This document shows, piece after piece, positions 5,009 to 7,492 of a stretch of DNA of 7,492 nucleotides. Every line of letters begins with the position of its first letter. Within the stretch, counting starts at the first letter, position 1. Source of the DNA: Spirochaetota bacterium (lineage in GTDB: Bacteria > Spirochaetota > JAHITG01); contig JAHITG010000151.1 in NCBI GenBank assembly GCA_018817865.1, positions 1 to 7,492 of the forward strand. The letters run 5' to 3'. Made by a program: the position numbers and the translations under genes. Below the pieces are notes generated by a model, which saw only the letters and a program-made list of their open reading frames with translations, was not told the origin of the DNA and did not search any database.

Positions 5009-6689
5009 AGTAATTTAATCCTTTTTGTATCAGTCCGGATTTACTGATCACCATTACCACATTGCCTTCTTCATTGATGGTTGCTCCTTCAAAGATACTT
5101 AATTTATTAATATGAGTCCCGATATTCTTTAAAACGATACTTTTAATGCCATTAAAGGCATCCACCTGAAATCCATAGAAATTATCTTTTTGCCGTAGTA
5201 CAACCAGATTAATACTTTCATCCGCTTTCATCTTCTTTATAGAAGACTTACTGTTACTGAATATATCCTTTAAACTGTAGATCGGTATTACAGAATCCTC
5301 ATAATCTACTATGGTTTTGTTAACCAGGTTATGCAGCTGAGGTTTTTCGATCTTCAGGAGAAACTTAACGTCATCTTTAATAAAAATATATTCCTCTTTA
5401 TTTACTGTCACTGAAAATCCTTCAATGATCGTAAGTGTCATGGGCAGGATGATCTTAAATGTAGTCCCTTTATTCAGATCCGAATCAATCTCGATCTCAC
5501 CTTTAAGGTCTTTCACTTTTTCCGAGACAATATCCATACCGATCCCCCGTCCTGATATATGACTGACCTCCTCTTTAGTTGAAAAACCTGGGATAAATAT
5601 GGAATTTATGATCTCCTTTTCGCTTAAATTGGTTAATTCTTTTTTAGTATACATTCCTTTTTCAAGAAGTTTCTTTTTAATACTTTTAGAATCGATCCCT
5701 TTACCGTCATCATTGATCTCAATTATTATACTTCCCCCGCGGGGATACGTCTTAATATTGATCATACCGAGTTTCTTCTTTTTATTCTGCACTCTCACTT
5801 CAGGAGACTCAATCCCGTGATCTATCGCATTACGGATGATATGCAGAATGGGTTCGGCAGCTTCTTCCAGGATCCGTTTATCGATCTCGGTTTCTTCTCC
5901 TTCAAAACTGATACCGATCTTTTTATTCAGTTTTTCGGAAAGATCGACCACGACTTTTGGGAAACGGTTAAATAAACTGGATACTTTGATCATTCGTACA
6001 TTTAAAAGGTCATTCCTGAATTCATCAAAGAGGTAATTAAATTTCAGTATTTTATTCTCCAATTCATCCATCAGTAATGCCAGATTCCGATTGGTATTTT
6101 TCTTATCAGATAACAGCATTTTTTTCAGCTCGTAAAATTGAGAAAAATGCATCCTGTTTGTTAAATGAAGTTCTCCAAGCAGATTGATCAAATTATCTAC
6201 TTTATTCAGGTTAACCCGGATATTTTCCGTATTAACAAATTCCTTTGTTACATCCGCTACTATATCATTATCACCGCTTAAGGCCTCTTTACTGTTCTGA
6301 CAGTATTGTATAGCTTTATTGATCTTTTCTATCAGGGTTTCTGTGTTCGTATCAATTTTTTTCTTCTGTTTCAGTTTTGTCAGTATTTCCGAAGAACAGG
6401 AATGGGATTCTTTGCATATATTCAGTATCTCTTCTGTCGGTTTGATGCTTTTGTCCCGCATGATCCCCAGCAGGTCTTCCAGTTTATGCGAAAAACCGGT
6501 CAGTTCTTTGCACTCGATCATTCCTGAATTGCTTTTTATCGTATGGATATAACGAAAGATCTTTTTTATGAATTCATTATTGGAAGGGTCCTTCTCCAGA
6601 TTGTTCAGGTCTTCTTTATACTGTTCCAGCCTCTGTTCGATCTCATAAAGGATAGTATCTCTGATCTCCGGATCATCCATGAAACTCAT
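4980..6689 (-). CDS. cheA: CheA, chemotaxis sensor histidine kinase (P1-P3-P4-P5, no P2)
   Basis: Autophosphorylates under receptor/CheW control and passes phosphate to CheY and CheB. The P1 Hpt domain (about residues 5-125) has phospho-acceptor H49 in IHTIKS and helper E71. P3, the dimerisation helices, spans about 155-245. P4, the ATP-binding domain, has N-box HIIRNAIDHG (H283, N287, D290), G1 box DDGKGID near 327-333, F box FIPGFST (365-371) and G2 box GRGIGMDIV (380-388). A divergent P5 CheW-like regulatory domain spans about 422-560. Only about 25-30 residues separate P1 from P3, so a P2 CheY/CheB-docking domain is absent and the protein (569 aa) is shorter than enteric CheA. The start at 6689 has GGAGGA at 6696-6701, 6 nt upstream, which favours it over the ATG three codons later. 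It overlaps the upstream cheW stop as ATGA and the downstream cheB by 29 bp. Confidence 0.96.
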   Translation of the reverse strand: MSFMDDPEIRDTILYEIEQRLEQYKEDLNNLEKDPSNNEFIKKIFRYIHTIKSNSGMIECKELTGFSHKLEDLLGIMRDKSIKPTEEILNICKESHSCSSEILTKLKQKKKIDTNTETLIEKINKAIQYCQNSKEALSGDNDIVADVTKEFVNTENIRVNLNKVDNLINLLGELHLTNRMHFSQFYELKKMLLSDKKNTNRNLALLMDELENKILKFNYLFDEFRNDLLNVRMIKVSSLFNRFPKVVVDLSEKLNKKIGISFEGEETEIDKRILEEAAEPILHIIRNAIDHGIESPEVRVQNKKKKLGMINIKTYPRGGSIIIEINDDGKGIDSKSIKKKLLEKGMYTKKELTNLSEKEIINSIFIPGFSTKEEVSHISGRGIGMDIVSEKVKDLKGEIEIDSDLNKGTTFKIILPMTLTIIEGFSVTVNKEEYIFIKDDVKFLLKIEKPQLHNLVNKTIVDYEDSVIPIYSLKDIFSNSKSSIKKMKADESINLVVLRQKDNFYGFQVDAFNGIKSIVLKNIGTHINKLSIFEGATINEEGNVVMVISKSGLIQKGLNYYEKNKSLSG

Positions 6690-7492
6690 TGCTGATCCTC
6701 CATTTTATCTACTTTGTTAAAGATTTCTGACAGGAATAATTCTCTGATATCAATAACCGGTACATCATCCTTGTTGATCCTGACAATATACTTCATATAC
6801 TTCTGATATTTTAATTGGAGATTTTCAATATTATGAATGATATCGTTATCTTTCAGTTCTGAAATGGACAGCACTTTATTAATGATGATCCCTGTCTGTA
6901 TATCCTGGAAATCCAGTACCATGATAAGATTATTCTGATGAATTGTAATAAAATCATCTCCAAACAAATTGTTGAGATCGATCACGGAAAAAATATCATT
7001 CCTGATATTGATCAACCCTAAAACAAACTCTTTTGTTAAAGGAACGGGTGTTATATACTGAAGAGGCAGGATCTCGGAAATATATTCCGTCTCCACACCG
7101 AATATATTCTCTGCGATCCGGAATATCACAAGCTCGGAAGATTTTTCCTCTTCCTTTTCCTGAACTGAAACAACCGAGTCTTCCTCTTTTGATGCTTTAT
7201 TGATCTGTTCAACGGTCTGAAATTTTTTCTCACTTGCCTGAAAAAGCTCTTTTTTCTTTTCCACAACCGGTTTTACAGTTGATTGAGTTTTTTTACCTTT
7301 AATAACTCCTTTTTCTTTCTTGTCATCAACTTCTGTTTTTGTATCAGTGATCTTCTTATTTTTATCCTGTACTTTTATGATGGTTTCCTTCCCTACTATT
7401 GTTTTGATCGGTTCAACAACTTTTATCACTTCTTTTTGGCTTTCAGGTACTGCTTTTCCAATTTCCGGTTTCTTTTTTCCTTTTCTTTTAAT
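6686..7492 (-). CDS. cheW: CheW coupling protein with long Lys-rich N-terminal region, 5' end outside window
   Basis: CheW links receptors to CheA in chemoreceptor arrays. Numbering from the GTG at 7429, a full CheW domain occupies about residues 98-237. It opens with ELVIFRIAENIFGVE and has VLGLINIRNDIFSVIDL at the core, where the usual NxRG loop reads NIRND, and ends with VPVIDIRELF. The first 96 residues are polar low-complexity sequence, about a quarter Lys with many Glu, Val and Thr, probably disordered. The GTG at 7429 is a poor start: it has no ribosome binding site, and the frame stays open for 21 more codons to the right edge with the same Lys/Glu/Pro-rich character. The true N-terminus, possibly another domain, therefore probably lies outside the window. 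The stop overlaps the cheA ATG by 4 bp. The CheW call is strong; the extension's function is unknown. Confidence 0.88.
   Translation of the reverse strand: MKRKGKKKPEIGKAVPESQKEVIKVVEPIKTIVGKETIIKVQDKNKKITDTKTEVDDKKEKGVIKGKKTQSTVKPVVEKKKELFQASEKKFQTVEQINKASKEEDSVVSVQEKEEEKSSELVIFRIAENIFGVETEYISEILPLQYITPVPLTKEFVLGLINIRNDIFSVIDLNNLFGDDFITIHQNNLIMVLDFQDIQTGIIINKVLSISELKDNDIIHNIENLQLKYQKYMKYIVRINKDDVPVIDIRELFLSEIFNKVDKMEDQQ

Noticed and set aside
7427..7429. GTG at 7429 as the true cheW start
   Set aside because: No ribosome binding site, and the same low-complexity coding character continues in frame to the window edge.

Overview
The window is AT-rich, with many long A/T runs, and is densely coding. 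It holds two gene blocks that converge on a short gap at 2417-2589. The organism is a flagellated or otherwise chemotactic bacterium. The pairing of a CheY that carries an N-terminal extension with a directly linked CheX phosphatase, and the nearby LysM/M23 peptidase and TPR proteins, resemble spirochaete gene sets. I hold that placement only tentatively, because the sequence alone does not prove it.

Left block, + strand (1-2416). First is the C-terminal part of a LysM plus M23 cell-wall endopeptidase whose frame is open to the left edge. Next is a diguanylate cyclase with a GAF-like N-terminal region and a GGEEF active site but no RxxD inhibitory site. A secreted or membrane-anchored TPR protein follows, overlapping the end of the cyclase gene. 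A 12-bp hairpin straddles the stop codon of the peptidase gene. A promoter-like pair of hexamers lies so close to the cyclase ATG that the transcript could be nearly leaderless.

Right block, - strand (7492 down to 2590). This is a compact chemotaxis operon, read in the order CheW (long Lys-rich N-terminal region, running off the right edge), CheA, CheB, a short divergent CheW-like protein, CheY, CheX. The junctions are very tight: ATGA overlaps for CheW/CheA and CheY/CheX, a 29-bp overlap for CheA/CheB, and a 6-nt gap before the CheW-like gene. CheA would be coupled to receptors by CheW and would phosphorylate CheY (motor output) and CheB (receptor demethylation and adaptation). CheX would dephosphorylate CheY-P. 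No CheR, CheD or receptor gene lies in the window.

The points most worth a second look are the shortened CheW-like protein between CheB and CheY, the Lys-rich extension on CheW, and the absence of a CheY-binding P2 domain in CheA. I see no RNA gene, mobile element, CRISPR array or other clearly new system.
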